Assembly: GCA_022457155.1 (NCBI GenBank)
Contig: JAJGOT010000028.1
Location: 2,442,501 to 2,506,500 of the forward strand
Length of the DNA: 64,000 nucleotides
Direction: 5' to 3'
Source of the DNA: Cladopsammia gracilis
Taxonomy: Eukaryota > Cnidaria > Anthozoa > Scleractinia > Dendrophylliidae
The notes beneath the pieces are model-generated. The model was given only the letters and a program-made list of their open reading frames with translations. It did no database searches and had not been told where the DNA came from. Position 1 is the first letter of the stretch; the number at the start of each line of letters is the position of its first letter. Position numbers and translations under genes: made by a program. Shown one piece after another: positions 1 to 11,244 of this stretch.

Positions 1-76
1 CTGGAGCATGCTCTGAGACAACGAGTGATTAGCCAATCAGCGGTTTTTCTGCCGTGCCCGTTGTCTCGTGGTAAAA

Positions 77-2929
77 ATGGCCGCTTGTCAGTCTGTAAGT
101 AGCCGTCTTTCTGAGGATGATATTCCCGGAGCATCGCTTCAAGGACGAAATCCAACCACTCTTAAATCTGATGAGCTTCGTTTTTGGTTAAAATGTCGTG
201 GCGATCCGGCAAAAGGGTTAAAAACAAAGGCACAGTTGGCGAAAAGGCAAGTAAGCTTATTAATGTATTTTTTAGTCGTAGTACTCGTAAGAAACGCTTT
301 TGCTACATGTTAAGGATTAGATAAACAATTCTGCATAAATGGTAAATATAAATAGATGTTTCACTTTGGGGATTACAATGTACCCAGCAATCGCCAACCG
401 CGATTTTGGTTTCCTCTTTTTTTCACCAAAGTTTATTTATCTCAACAAAATCACATTGTGTGACACAATAAACTCGATCGGGCAAAACCAAAATACCACC
501 TCAAAAAAAGTTTCCGATCTGTGTGAGTTCCTTCATGAAAAATCAGTGTGAATAATTACCAGTAAAGGTTCACACGATTTCTTCGAAAGTTTGCCGCAAA
601 AACACAACCCCGAGATGTATGCAAATTGCGTGCTAAATGTCATTTGATAGGATGTTCGTTTTTCGTTTTGTAGAGCATTTTCCTGAATGAAAACGTCTTT
701 CACTTGAATGAAAAAATCAAATCCAGAATTCTGATCAGGACTTAATTATTTTCTCTTGTCGGTCCGAAGTTCCAGCGCTTTAATAGTTTGTTTATCGATT
801 CGTAAACTTGATCAGTTCTTTGTGAAAATAATTCAGACACAGACATTCATTTCGGTGCGACGGTATATTTCTTCGCTGTTTCTCAGCCTGAAAATAGCCT
901 AAAAAGTTTCTAGAAATCTTGGTAATCAATAGAAATACCTGATTTAATTAAAATTTTAAGCAAATCTTTTAGTATTGTGCGGGATTTTGCGGGTTTTTAG
1001 GAATTGTGCGGAATTCTGCGGGTTTGACCGAATTGTGCGGTCCCTCAGCCGCGCACCCTGTCAGAGCCACTGTATATTTTAAATTGAGATCTAAAGGATT
1101 TAATGTCAAAAATTCTGTCAATTACCTGTTTATGTATCAATTAACTGATGTGCTATTTTTTTGTAGAGTTCTTGAATATGTGGTTTCGGGTCGTGATAAA
1201 GATGTTGTGGATCCGGACCAAAACTTAATTTACACGCGTCGGAAGCAGAGGCAAGAACAATTACAAACTCAAAGTGTCCCGTTGCCAAAGGAAAGTACTG
1301 TAAAATTTCCATCGACCGGGTGGTCAACAAGTTTGCAACGAATGCCCTTGTTTACCAAGGCAGAAATGGATTTACACGTCTCTCAGTCTGGAAAAAACAT
1401 TGATCGAAATAAACAGAACCATGCAGTTCCAACAAGCATGAAAAAAGCCAAAACATTTCTCGAGGACGAATACTTGAAGGATGTAGTTGCTGCTAGTGAT
1501 AATGAATTTTTCTTTTTTAAATGCTTGTGTCACCATAGCTTTAAAAAAAATGAGGACCCTCACAAATTACAAGTTGCGCTTTGTTTAGTAAGTGGAGCTG
1601 TAAAATATGCTTCATGTACCTGCGTGGCAGGATCTGTTGGCTTTTGTAATCATGTGCTTGCATTTATGATGAAACTCTGTAAGTTCAGCTTGTATAGTTG
1701 TCAAGATATTAGGAGTTGGACCATGAGTCTGATATGACACCATCTAAGGCATGCACTTCAAGTTTACAACTATGGCACAGGCCTGTAAGAGGGGATAAAA
1801 TCAAGCCCCAACCTGTCATGGAACTTGAGGTAAAAAGGTCCAATTTAGATAAAGAGTATAACCCTGATAGTGGGGTAAGGTGTTTGTTGTATGAAGCTAG
1901 GAAAAACTTGAGCACACAAACATCTGATGAAGTTATGTTGAAAGACAAGCTTCAAAAGATCAACCCTAAGTTTGCCCTGTCCCAAATCATGTCTCCTGGT
2001 GATACCAACTTACAGGAAACAAAATTTGGAAAATCTCCAAGTGGTTCATATGCAAGTTACCAGTTACAGTTCACAGAGTCCAATTTTCAAGTTTTCTGTA
2101 ATATTGACTCAGTGCCTAGAGTGGACTGTAATGGTGACCAAAATGCTATTTCTGCATATCCTGCATTTCCTTTGTCACAATCTGAGCAGTATGAAAAGCC
2201 AGATGGTTTAAGCAGCAACCAAGAAGCACTCCTTGATCATTTGATTGTTGATGAGGCAAAGCTCAATAACATAGAAAAGACTACAAGAGAACAAGCAGCC
2301 TCTCAAGAATGGAAGGCTCAAAGGAAATTTCGGTTTACAGCATCTAATTTCCACACTATTGTAAAAAGGAAAAGGAATCATGACACTCTAGTAAACAATC
2401 TGCTTCATCCCAAGCCATTTACTGCCAAACAAACAGCACATGGGAACACCTATGAACCTGTAGCTTAAAAGAGTATGAAAAGTATATGTTTTCAACTAGG
2501 AACCCAGTTTCAGTGTTTAAAAGTGGCCTTGTTGTGAGTATGGCCTCTCCATTTTTAGCAGCATCACCAGATGGCAAGGTCATTGACCATGGATGCAGTA
2601 AGCCTTTTGGGCTGGTAGAGATTAAATGTCCCTACAGTAAGTTTCATGTTAGTCCCTTAGATGCATGTGCAGATGAAAGTTTCTTTGCAGAAAATGTGAA
2701 TGGTAAACCAAGGCTGAAAAGAGGACATCAGTACTACTTCCAATTACAGGGCCAACTTGGTGTTACGGGGGCAAGCTGGTGTGACTTTGTAATCTACACT
2801 AGCAAAGGAATGAGTATAGAGAGGATCACATTTGATCCTCAGTTCTGGGACACATTGAATGAAGGCCTTAAGAACAGCTATTTTAATCATTTTATAGGGC
2901 CAGCTGCTTTAGAATTCTGTAACCATTAG
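77..2929 (+). pseudogene. SAP/SWIM/YqaJ-type nuclease of an ISL2EU-like transposon, frameshifted
   Basis: Transposon accessory nuclease. Exon 1 (77-246) starts at a good ATG (MAACQS) and encodes a SAP-like segment with key run TLKSDELRFWLKCRG. A GC-AG intron (247-1166, donor AG|GCAAGT) joins it in phase to exon 2 at 1167. That join reads K-R-V-L-E-Y and continues into a SWIM-type zinc finger (CTCVAGSVGFCNH, about 1615-1660). The YqaJ/lambda-exonuclease fold follows: RKFRFTASNF near 2325, ASPDG near 2565 and EIKCPY near 2620, which supply the catalytic D...E-x-K. Two frameshifts break it: near 1710-1716 after the SWIM finger, and near 2465 where GTAGCTTAAAAG looks one base short. The protein is probably not made intact. 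The convergent THAP transposase downstream is open, so the pair reads as one element. The YqaJ/THAP pairing as a hallmark of ISL2EU is from family knowledge. Confidence 0.75.
247..1166 (+). other. GC-AG intron in the YqaJ-type gene
   Basis: The donor is AAAAG|GCAAGTAAG and the acceptor is TTTTTTTGTAG|AGTT. Splicing at the GC donor restores the reading frame exactly (AG+A = Arg, then Val-Leu-Glu-Tyr). The nearby GT at 251 gives the wrong phase and a stop. The interior is AT-rich, and short ORFs inside it are not convincing. Confidence 0.6.
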
Positions 2930-3271
2930 AGTTAACGCAATCTAATCATGGCGTGAGTCATGTCATTCTTGTTAAATTGTATCAGTGTTTCATATATGTT
3001 TAAAACAGAGTATCAACCCATATCCTCTGTATAATATCTGGGTTCAAGATACAGCTTTTGTAAGTTTAGTCTCTGTTTATTTTTAGATCTTAAGAACAAA
3101 GACTGCATGTAAATAACTGACAGTTTACTAGCTCCCGGGGCTGAAAGCAGCCAAAACACAACCTTAGTGAACCAAATCTGCGATCTTTTTGAGATATAAC
3201 ATTACAATAGTGTCATACTTTTATTAAATTGAGTGGAGTTCTGCAGTACGCCTCAGTGCTCTGCCTAACTG
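2930..3271. other. Intergenic spacer between convergent transposon genes
   Basis: AT-rich spacer separating the stop codons of the YqaJ-type gene and the THAP transposase. It presumably holds both 3' UTRs. I see no repeat or third gene in it. Confidence 0.4.
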
Positions 3272-4816
3272 TTACATGGAAATAAGAGGGTCGTGAATGT
3301 TACACAAAAAGGCACAGACACTCCACATTTGGTTTACTACCCCAAACAAACTGAGTGGTACGACACTATCCCAAATGTGGAAATTCTTGATTTTGTTGAT
3401 AGCTCGTTCGATGTGAATTCTAACAGAAGCAATTTCCTGGGTCTTGACAACATCTTGTGCTGTCATTTGGGTATTGGACCCTAGAAAAGGTGGAATGTTT
3501 AAGGTTACACCCAGTGGGAGAAGGTCTTCAATTGTAAAGCCTTTATCGGCCATCACAGTGTCACCTTTATCAAACTCTAACTTCAGAAAACCACATCGTT
3601 CAACAATTTCGCGATCGGAAATGCTTCCACTATATAGTTGACTGATAAAAGTTATAGCCCCACTGGGAGCAATTCCAACTAAGCCTTTCAGAGTTACATG
3701 GTTCTTATACGAGCTGAACAGTTTGGAATTCAACAGAAGGCTGGAAGGCATTTGGCATCTAATCTCTGTGCAATCGATTATTACACGGGTGGAAAGGTAT
3801 TTGTCTTTAAAGCTGTCTGGCATTGTAGCTCTTATAACCTCCTTACTAGGCCATATAGATACTTGACCAAATTTCAGATAAATGTAATTTATCCAGGAGA
3901 GGAATATCCTGCTTACTGTTGACTGAGAGATACCAAATAAGTGAGCCAGATGTTTTTCTGCAAATCCCCTTCTCAATCTGCAGAGGACAAGGAAGAATTC
4001 CTCTCTAGGTTCTAAGCTCCTTCGTCTACCTTTGCTAGTACATCCCTCTGGTTCCTCGGTTTCATTTTCGTAAAAACACTTTTGGACACTTCTTTCTTTT
4101 GATGAACAGTACCTAATGTTCTCTCCTTTCGATCCAGTATTTAAAAATTCAAATACAGCATTAAATGTAGCCAAATTAGGAAAGCCTGTGTAAAAGGCGA
4201 TGTCCTCGTCGGAGGTAAAATTACGTAACTGAAAAACGCGGGAATCTTTAAGGCCCTTCTGGCATTTCAAAACCTCTATTTCAGCCTTAAATGAAGCAAT
4301 TTCAAGTTCCAAACTTTGCAGTTTTTCGAGAAGTTCTTTGACATCTGTTGGGTCTCCCCGCGAATCCGTGCCGTTTTTCACGTCAGGAGAACTAACAGCC
4401 GCCGATGAAGTGCAGGTTTCAGCAGTGGTTTCAGTTGCACTAGTTGTTTGAGATACTTGCAACTTGGTGTTCGGAAATTCTGTTTTAGACGAAAGGGCAC
4501 GACTCTTGGGAGGCTTTCTCTTTTTCGGAGAACTATTTGACCAAGAAAATCGCGATGGAACGACTCCTGCCTTCACATAAACACGCTGACCTCCAATAGC
4601 TTTAACCAAGTCCTCAGACTTAAAATGACGAGAGCAAATCTTCGTATTTTGGTTGACTCTAAACGCCTTTCCTTCGTCGCGGCGAATAGCATGGAGCCAA
4701 CGTTTTTTGAGGTTCACGTCCTCTGGAAACTTCAAGTAAGAAATTTTCTCCCCGTTTTCAGTCCTGTAATTCTTTTTGGTACAGTTTGGGACACAACAAT
4801 TTTGCGGCATGTTCAA
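3272..4816 (-). CDS. THAP-domain DDE transposase, ISL2EU/IS4EU-like
   Basis: Intact 514-residue transposase in a single exon; its role is DNA cleavage and strand transfer at the element ends. Residues 1-95 form a THAP zinc finger: CCVPNC, then ICSRHF as the C-H pair, then VVPSRF, the AVPSxF-like signature. Residues about 155-190 form a short coiled coil (ELLEKLQSLELEIASFKAEI). A helix-turn-helix (HLAHLFGISQSTVSRIF) precedes a DDE_Tnp_4-like catalytic domain. The likely triad is D348 (IIDCTEI), D424 (VMADKGF) and E470 (RIHIERA), all present. It converges on the YqaJ-type gene, leaving about 340 bp between the stop codons. With no stops and all catalytic residues present, it may be functional or recently active. 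A domesticated THAP gene is possible, but the linked YqaJ gene argues for a transposon. Confidence 0.88.
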   Translation of the reverse strand: MNMPQNCCVPNCTKKNYRTENGEKISYLKFPEDVNLKKRWLHAIRRDEGKAFRVNQNTKICSRHFKSEDLVKAIGGQRVYVKAGVVPSRFSWSNSSPKKRKPPKSRALSSKTEFPNTKLQVSQTTSATETTAETCTSSAAVSSPDVKNGTDSRGDPTDVKELLEKLQSLELEIASFKAEIEVLKCQKGLKDSRVFQLRNFTSDEDIAFYTGFPNLATFNAVFEFLNTGSKGENIRYCSSKERSVQKCFYENETEEPEGCTSKGRRRSLEPREEFFLVLCRLRRGFAEKHLAHLFGISQSTVSRIFLSWINYIYLKFGQVSIWPSKEVIRATMPDSFKDKYLSTRVIIDCTEIRCQMPSSLLLNSKLFSSYKNHVTLKGLVGIAPSGAITFISQLYSGSISDREIVERCGFLKLEFDKGDTVMADKGFTIEDLLPLGVTLNIPPFLGSNTQMTAQDVVKTQEIASVRIHIERAINKIKNFHIWDSVVPLSLFGVVNQMWSVCAFLCNIHDPLISM

Positions 4817-4904
4817 AAATTGGCGCCCTACTCATCAGGCAGCCATTTTTTCCAGGCCCAACTAGCCTCGTTTTCACGTTTATCGGTCCCAGTCCCTTTT
4901 CATT

Positions 4905-6100
4905 CTGCATAGGGTGTATGTTTCTTAATAATTTCTGAGATCATATCGCAAACATCAAATTCTAAATTTAGCCTCCAAAGTCCTGGTCCACGGGAAAATG
5001 AATTATGCAAATTGCGGCTTAAATCAACAGAATCATGATCGGAAAAAACACAAGGCAAAATTTCAAATTTTAAAAAGGAATCATACAAGTCCTGAGCAAT
5101 AAAAAAATTATCCAAACGTGTACCGATAGTTTTATCCGCATTATTACCATGTGCATTGTATTTTTCAGTCGGCCGTGTTTTTTTGCGCCAGAGAACACTG
5201 TGCAGATCTTTCAAATCCATGGAAATTGTAGGATTTCCTCCAAACTTATCAGAAACGTTTTCAATGCAGTTAAAATTGCCAGCAATAATTTTAAAAGAGT
5301 TCGGAAAAAATATTCATGAATTGTGTCATAAAAGTACGTTCACTTGGATTCGTGGGTGCATAAGTATAAAACCAAATTAATTTTCGTGTCGTCGAAATCA
5401 GTTAAAACACTAACAATTCTACCAGAAGAATCTTTTTTCCATTGTAAACATTTGAAATCAGTATTTTCAGCGACAAGAATGGCAACGCCGCCTTGTTTAC
5501 CAATAGCGGGCGACCAGAAACTTTTACCGCGCCATTTCATTTAGCTGTCAGAGAATTATCGCATTTTGTCTTGTCGCTAAAGGTTCTTGTAAACAAATAA
5601 AATCAGAACGGGAATTTTTCGCAAAATCAAAAACAGAGCGTTGTTTCGCTTCATTGCCAAAACCACGGATATTCAAAGTTGTAAATTTAGCTCTGAATGC
5701 AAAAACTTGGAGAAAATTCTTCGGGTAAAATTAACATATTTAACTGAAGCTTAAGCTTAAGTCTTACTATTAAACTAAACAATTTTTGCAAATCACATTT
5801 AGACGTTACTTGCTTTTCTGCTTATGTTTGTTTGTCCGATGTCCAGTGTTTCTCCTCTTCGGCAAAGGTTGTTTGCCGTCATATTCATAACGTTCGAGAG
5901 TTTTAGTGTCCGTTTTCTCCGCTCCTGTGGTACTGGATTCCGTAATAAAATCAAACATCTCCCGCTTTGAAAAATGTATGACGTTCCCCGAAGCAAGATT
6001 TTATCCCAGGAAGCTCTTCTTTTTCCACTAAAGCGGCTTCTGAGTATCCCTGTCTTGAGTAGCAAACCGCGAAAAAATGCAGGAAAGTAACGACTCATAA
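4905..6100 (-). mobile_element. 5' part of a Tx1/L1-type LINE: end of ORF1 and endonuclease domain
   Basis: On the minus strand, about 5720 to 4905 encodes an APE-type endonuclease broken by stops and frameshifts. Visible motifs are TLNIRGFGNE, DFICLQEP, GKQGGVAILV, GTRLDNFFIAQ, FSDHDSV and GPGLWRLN. The order and the final WRLN motif fit Tx1/L1-clade LINEs. The end of a probable ORF1 lies at about 6000-5806. The reverse transcriptase is missing. LINEs normally lose their 5' end, so loss of the 3' part at 4905 suggests interruption by the neighbouring transposon. Confidence 0.65.
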
Positions 6101-6830
6101 TTTCAACCGTTTTCTCCGCTCAGTAAACACAGCAGACAATCAAAGTGTTTTTCTAGCTGACGTGACATTCGGCCGTGTAACCGCGCAAAAAACAAAGCCT
6201 CGCTTTGGTTTCTACATGACGTCGTATGCGCATGTTTTGCAACGTCATATGCGCCCGCGAGCTAGTCCTGCGCGACGGAGCGCGGTCCTGTGTGACACAC
6301 CACGATGTGACGCGCGGTCCTGTGTGACACACACACGCGCCCGCGAAACATTCCGCTATCCATGACCATGAAAAATGACGGCACAGGTTCTATGAGTATG
6401 GGGCTGCGCAGCCAGGCCTTCGGCCTGGCGAGTGCTCCGCTAATATGTAAAGTTCAAAGTTTAATTGTTCAAATCGCCCTCCTTTCGGTAAAAGCATGCG
6501 CACAAATAAGATACGAGTCCCACATACGGTAATGCATGCAATCAGAAGCTTGAACTAACAATTTCAACAGGTATTCCGACCTACAACAAAACATTTCAAC
6601 GTCTTCGTCAACGATATCCGGTGTGCACCACCCAATTTAATATAAACGTTTGGTTCAAACAACATACAGTACTAGTCTTGAGGCAGTGAGCGTTAAGACG
6701 GGTGTATGAGCTTCTCAAGTGCGCCAGACAATACCGATTATCTCAAACCAGCCAAGCGGTGCTGGATTTAGTTTAAGCCACGCCATATGCCACTTTGGGG
6801 AATTAATAATTTCCTTAAGGCGAATCAGAG
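6101..6830. other. No gene seen; GC-rich CACACA/CGCG stretch and short palindrome
   Basis: It contains repeated CGCGGTCCTGTGTGACACAC units at 6280-6330 and a small palindrome, CCAGGCCTTCGGCCTGG, near 6413. It could be the LINE 5' UTR or unrelated repeat. No coding exon is convincing. Confidence 0.3.
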
Positions 6831-6831
6831 A

Positions 6832-7336
6832 AGGGCTTTATTACATTTGTGGTCAATCCTTATTACATTTGAGGGCTTTATTGCATTTGTGGTCAATTAT
6901 TACATTTGTGGCTTCAACGGAAGCCACAAATGTAATAATTGACCACAAATGCAATAAAGCCCTCAACTGATCCCTCAATAAAGCGCTCAAGCTTTAACTG
7001 AAGCCACAATGATGTAATAATTGACCACAAATGCAATAAAGCCCTCAAATGTAATAAGGATTGACCACAAATGTAATAAAGCCTTACATAGACAACTTCC
7101 GTTTGTCCAAGTTTGGTTGTCCGAGAAAGATATGCATGACTGGCGAAATCCTGGCCCTCACAGCTTAGGGCTGGTAACTCTGTTGTGCAAACTGAAGAAC
7201 GCACGGTAAAACCATTATTACATTTGTGGTCAATTCGTATTACATTTGAGGGCTTTATTACATTTGTGGTCAATCCTTATTACATTTGAGGGCTTTATTA
7301 CATTTGTGGTCAATTATTACATTTGTGGCTTCAACA
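6832..7336. repeat. Modular inverted repeat built of ACATTTGTGGTCAAT units
   Basis: The motif TTATTACATTTGTGGTCAAT recurs many times, forward at 6832-6915, reversed at 6917-7088 and forward again at 7213-7336. A tight hairpin sits at about 6893-6940 (arms ATTACATTTGTGGCTTC). A unique 120-bp segment separates the last two blocks. It is probably a non-autonomous element with iterated internal sites. No family is recognised. Confidence 0.6.
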
Positions 7337-7557
7337 ATAACTCCTTATTTCTTCTTTTACAAAAAAACAATGCTGTTTTCTGATGTAAACCTGATTGAAA
7401 AAAAAACGGTTTCGGGAAAACTGAGAGAATAAACCATGAACGATACGACTGAATGGTTTTTGGGAAGTGTTCTAAAATGACATAAATACTCATAACACAA
7501 TGTGCTCAAAATCAACCCCTGAAAATGTTTTATGAAGGAATATTAAGTTTCATCAGA

Positions 7558-7808
7558 AACCCATAAGTGGGTTGAAACGTGTAACGCGCATTCACAGCTT
7601 CCGAATATTCATTTTTTGCTTAGAACCATATTTGGAAACCCCTCGGTCCCTCGAGATTGGAAGCAAGTTGTTCTAGCAAATTGATTGGTTAATATTTTTA
7701 TCTTGATTTTCCAAATTTGGCTGTAACAACTTCTTCGGCAAATTGTAATCGGAAGCTTGTTTTGAAGCGTGCAAGAGACAGTTGCACGTTTCAACCCACT
7801 TATGGGTT
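7558..7808. mobile_element. MITE with 24-bp terminal inverted repeats
   Basis: AACCCATAAGTGGGTTGAAACG at the left is mirrored by CACGTTTCAACCCACTTATGGGTT at 7785-7808. Each end carries its own small palindrome (ACCCATAAGTGGGT). The 251-bp length and lack of coding fit a MITE. Confidence 0.6.
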
Positions 7809-8840
7809 CGTGGAATTTTAACAAGCCTCATTTGCTTTGTCACCAGAATTTCATTGTGTCGTATCGTTTAGGGTTAATGCTTTTTTCCTAACAACGTTTC
7901 TGCAATTAGGTGTATTCAGTATACATGATACACAAGCAATCAAATCTATGCTTGAGAAATTTCCAGTGTTTGAATAAGAACATGCGCCAATCAAGAAATT
8001 CTGGTTTTAAACACCAACTGAGAGGACGTATCATCTTTGGCTACGATGCCAACTTCACCATAAGGAAATAATAGACTATTCGTCAATGGTGCACTGTTTC
8101 TGGGAGCAGGTGTAATCAACTCGTGTGGGTGCGGTACGTGATTTCGTAGTTCCTTGTTATTGGCGTCCGTTTGTCGCGGGAGACAATGGAGTTTATGCGC
8201 CATGATTCAGTTCGTTGTAGAGTTACAGCACCTGCTGTGACCGTGCAGTCCGATCCTGGAGCAGATCGTACTTCTTTACAACAGTGTATATATTTTACAT
8301 CGAAATGGCGCTTCAAGTGAAAATAACTCTTTTAACTCGCAAGCCCCCCTTACGTTTTTATCAGCTCGATCATTGGATTTGGCTTGCAGTCAATCCGTTC
8401 TGCAAATTATGTTTATACTAACTACATGTAGTCCGCTGTTTCAGTAGTCTACTACGCTGAAAAGTGATCGGAGTTTTGCGATATTTAGATTTTCGGACGT
8501 TTTCTCACAGTAAAAACAAAGATTTTAGGGCACTAAATATTCTTAAATTCGGACCGAATAAAATATTAATTAACCACAATTTAATAACTCTTGTCAGCTC
8601 AAGGCACGCATTGGAAATCGTGCCCGAAGTATACGGGCTGTGAACAGACAAAATTACATGCAATTTCCTAAAATAAACTATAAAATTGTCAGTAATTTTC
8701 ATTGAAAGTTTCTGTCTATTAGTCAGGGCATAATGTTTCACTCTGAGCGGAAGTCCTACAGAAAAAGATCGAACAGATCTGACCAGCTGAAGAGAACAAT
8801 CCTGAGTAAACGCAAATAAATTATTAATCGTTTAAAAATC

Positions 8841-9353
8841 CAGTGGAACCTCAATTTAACGAACCTCTATATAACGAAGTCCTCGGTATAACGAACGATA
8901 TTCTTCAGCCCGGCAAAATTACAAGTAAAATGTATGGAACAGAACCTCGACATAACGAAATCCTCGTTATAACGAACAAAATCCGGCAGCCCAAACGTAA
9001 AATCTACCCCGATATAACAAATAAATGTCAACGCGCGACAAAAGATGAATGCGGAACAGACCAACAGTGTGTGCTACAGGGCAAAGGTATAACCTGAACA
9101 GTTTTCCAGTGCCGTAGTTATTTTACAGTGTACTGAAGCTTCACTACAAGCATTAAAGTGAAAATGTTATTTCTTAAGATCCGGAAATACGTAACACCGT
9201 TACAAAACAATTATTAACGATACAACGATATAACGAACATTTTGGTTGTTTTACGCAAATTCGTTATAACGAGGTTTTCGATATAACGAACCCTCGGTAT
9301 AACGAACCAATTTCCCCAGTCGCTTGGCACTTCGTTAAATCGAGGTTCCACTG
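8841..9353. mobile_element. Pogo/Tigger-like MITE (CAGTGGAACCTC ends)
   Basis: The ends read CAGTGGAACCTC (8841) and GAGGTTCCACTG (to 9353), followed by TA. The interior holds many TATAACGAA half-sites. The end sequence is typical of pogo/Tigger-type Tc1-mariner elements. A TA duplication is clear only on the right. Confidence 0.6.
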
Positions 9354-9359
9354 TATCTT

Positions 9360-10680
9360 AAGTATATGTACGAAATCCTCGTATTTTTCAAGGAAAAGTT
9401 GGTTTTAATAGCTGCTGAATAAACAAACGAGAAATAGGGAAAACTAATATCTCAAAGATATTTCGTTTTTTTCTTTAGCTTATTCCGTGATACGACCAAT
9501 CGAACGCAAGGGACGATAAGCGACGAGGGTGGCAACGCCAAGTAAGCCGTAACTCCGTTAAGTGAATTCACTTTCTTTCAAACTAATTCGAGATTATTTT
9601 ATTTTGGTAACCTCGTTTAATGCACCCATAAGAACGCTTTTCTGTTCAGTTATAGAAATGAACTTCTCTGTCGTGTGTCAACGTTGATTCTCATACAACC
9701 TCAGATTTGATCACTATGCGTTTTAGTTGTCACAGATAAGGCTCACGCAAAGTCATTATTTTAGCTAATTAACGTTATTGTTTAAATTATCGTAGTCCCT
9801 AATATTACAGGCAGGCAACTAGTCTACTTTTTCTTCAAGCCAGGGAGAATTTCGAGTCGGGATAGGGTTAACAAGATGCAAAAAGATTTTCATTAAGTAC
9901 TTTGATGTTGAAGTTGCTATATTTTACGTACCTTCACCGCATACTTGCCATGGAAAAGACAGCTTTATGAATGCAATCGCAGCAGCAAATAACATGAAAG
10001 TGGCCATCTCAATGTATATAGTTAGTTTAGGATAAGATATAATAATTTCTATCAAATCCCGTAAAAACACTTCGAATGATGACGATGTTGCACTTTCGTG
10101 CTTCAATAATTAGTGGCCAATCGTCATGCATCCTATCCCACACTAAACGGTACATGGCCTTAAGGTGATATTGATATACATGTAGGAATCAAACAGAAAC
10201 CAAATCTGTTTCCAAATTCTCCCAATTTGCATTCCGGAGAGGTAACAAAACCATTAAAGAGATTTAGCTTTTTATCTTAACATTAAGGAACTCTTCCTAA
10301 AGCATTGCCACCTGCTAAAAAGAATGATTGAGTCATTTTAGCCAATGTTTCTCGCTATTGTTGGGGAAAACATGGTTACCGTCAAAACAAGAATAAATTG
10401 GTTGAATAAAAAGGGTTCGTGGGGATTAAGAGTACCGATTTGAAATACATTTTTGCTCTAAAATTTACGGTTTTCCGTATTGTGACTGTAAAATTATTGC
10501 TGAAGGATATGCGGATGCATCATGTATTACTGAGTAAAGTAAAGCCAATGCCAGGTGTTTACTCGCCTCACACGTCATATATAGGCATGTGAGGCTCGCG
10601 CGCTTCGTGCGCGAGTATCCACGCTTTCGAAGCTTTCGACGCTTTCAAGCGACTAGCGGAAAAAAAAACTATTTTGCAAT
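9360..10680. other. No supported gene; possible isolated exon near 9.93-10.1 kb
   Basis: Mostly featureless AT-rich DNA. On the minus strand, 10106-9930 is an open segment with a hydrophobic stretch (MATFMLFAAAIAFIKLSF) followed by a plausible donor (GGTGAAG|GTACGT). No partner exon was found. A GC-rich palindromic patch (CTCGCGCGCTTCGTGCGCGAG) lies near 10594-10614. Confidence 0.25.
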
Positions 10681-11244
10681 CTACTCGCCACGTTGAGCAA
10701 AAGCATAAGCGAAAGCATAACAGCGCTTATGTACAGTGAAAAAGGGCCCGTCATAAGCATTTGCATCATTTTTTTTTCGTTTTTTTATGCTTATGTTTTC
10801 GCCTTTGTATGATAGTGAAAACGAAACGTAGCATAAAGAGGCTATTGTATCTTCGGCCAATAATAGCACTCGTTCTAGGTCCCTCGTATATTCGCGTGCG
10901 ATGGCCGGAAATTTTGTGAGTAAATTTTGATTTAAAATATTTTCCAGAGGATCTGTCTCTACACGAAAAAGAATGTGAAAATAATAATAAAGCTTGGAAA
11001 AATTAAGCTTGGAAAATAGCAAAGAAGGACAAGAGGATTAACTAAGGTTCAAATTTGTTTGAAAGTCATCGCCTCGCGGCCCCCGGCGTTTTTTTAACCT
11101 GGCGTTTATTAAATAGGGGTAATTCTTCATCATTTTTCATGGTCACATTTTACGTTTTTTATTCCTAAATTCATTATTGAAAAGCTAAATTGATCAAACT
11201 GTTTCTAATACCTTGATGAAAACAAAAACGAGAAGTCTCAAACA

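Larger units (their letters stand above)
1..4900. mobile_element. ISL2EU-like two-gene DNA transposon (left end outside or near the window edge)
   Basis: It combines the YqaJ/SWIM gene on + with the THAP-DDE gene on -. Just inside each end is a similar stretch: AAAAATGGCCGCTTG at 73-87, and AAAAAATGGCTGCCTG read on the minus strand near 4838-4853. These may be the inner parts of terminal inverted repeats. The right end appears to lie near 4890-4905, where LINE coding sequence begins abruptly. I could not define exact termini or a target-site duplication. Confidence 0.6.

Noticed and set aside
1698..1714. A very short intron at GTAAGT near 1681 explaining the first frame break of the YqaJ gene
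   Set aside because: The intron would be about 34 nt, and none of the nearby acceptors restores the required frame. A frameshift is simpler.
9924..10106. Minus-strand open segment with a hydrophobic helix and a GTACGT donor
   Set aside because: No partner exon, homologue or start context. Noted only within the region description.
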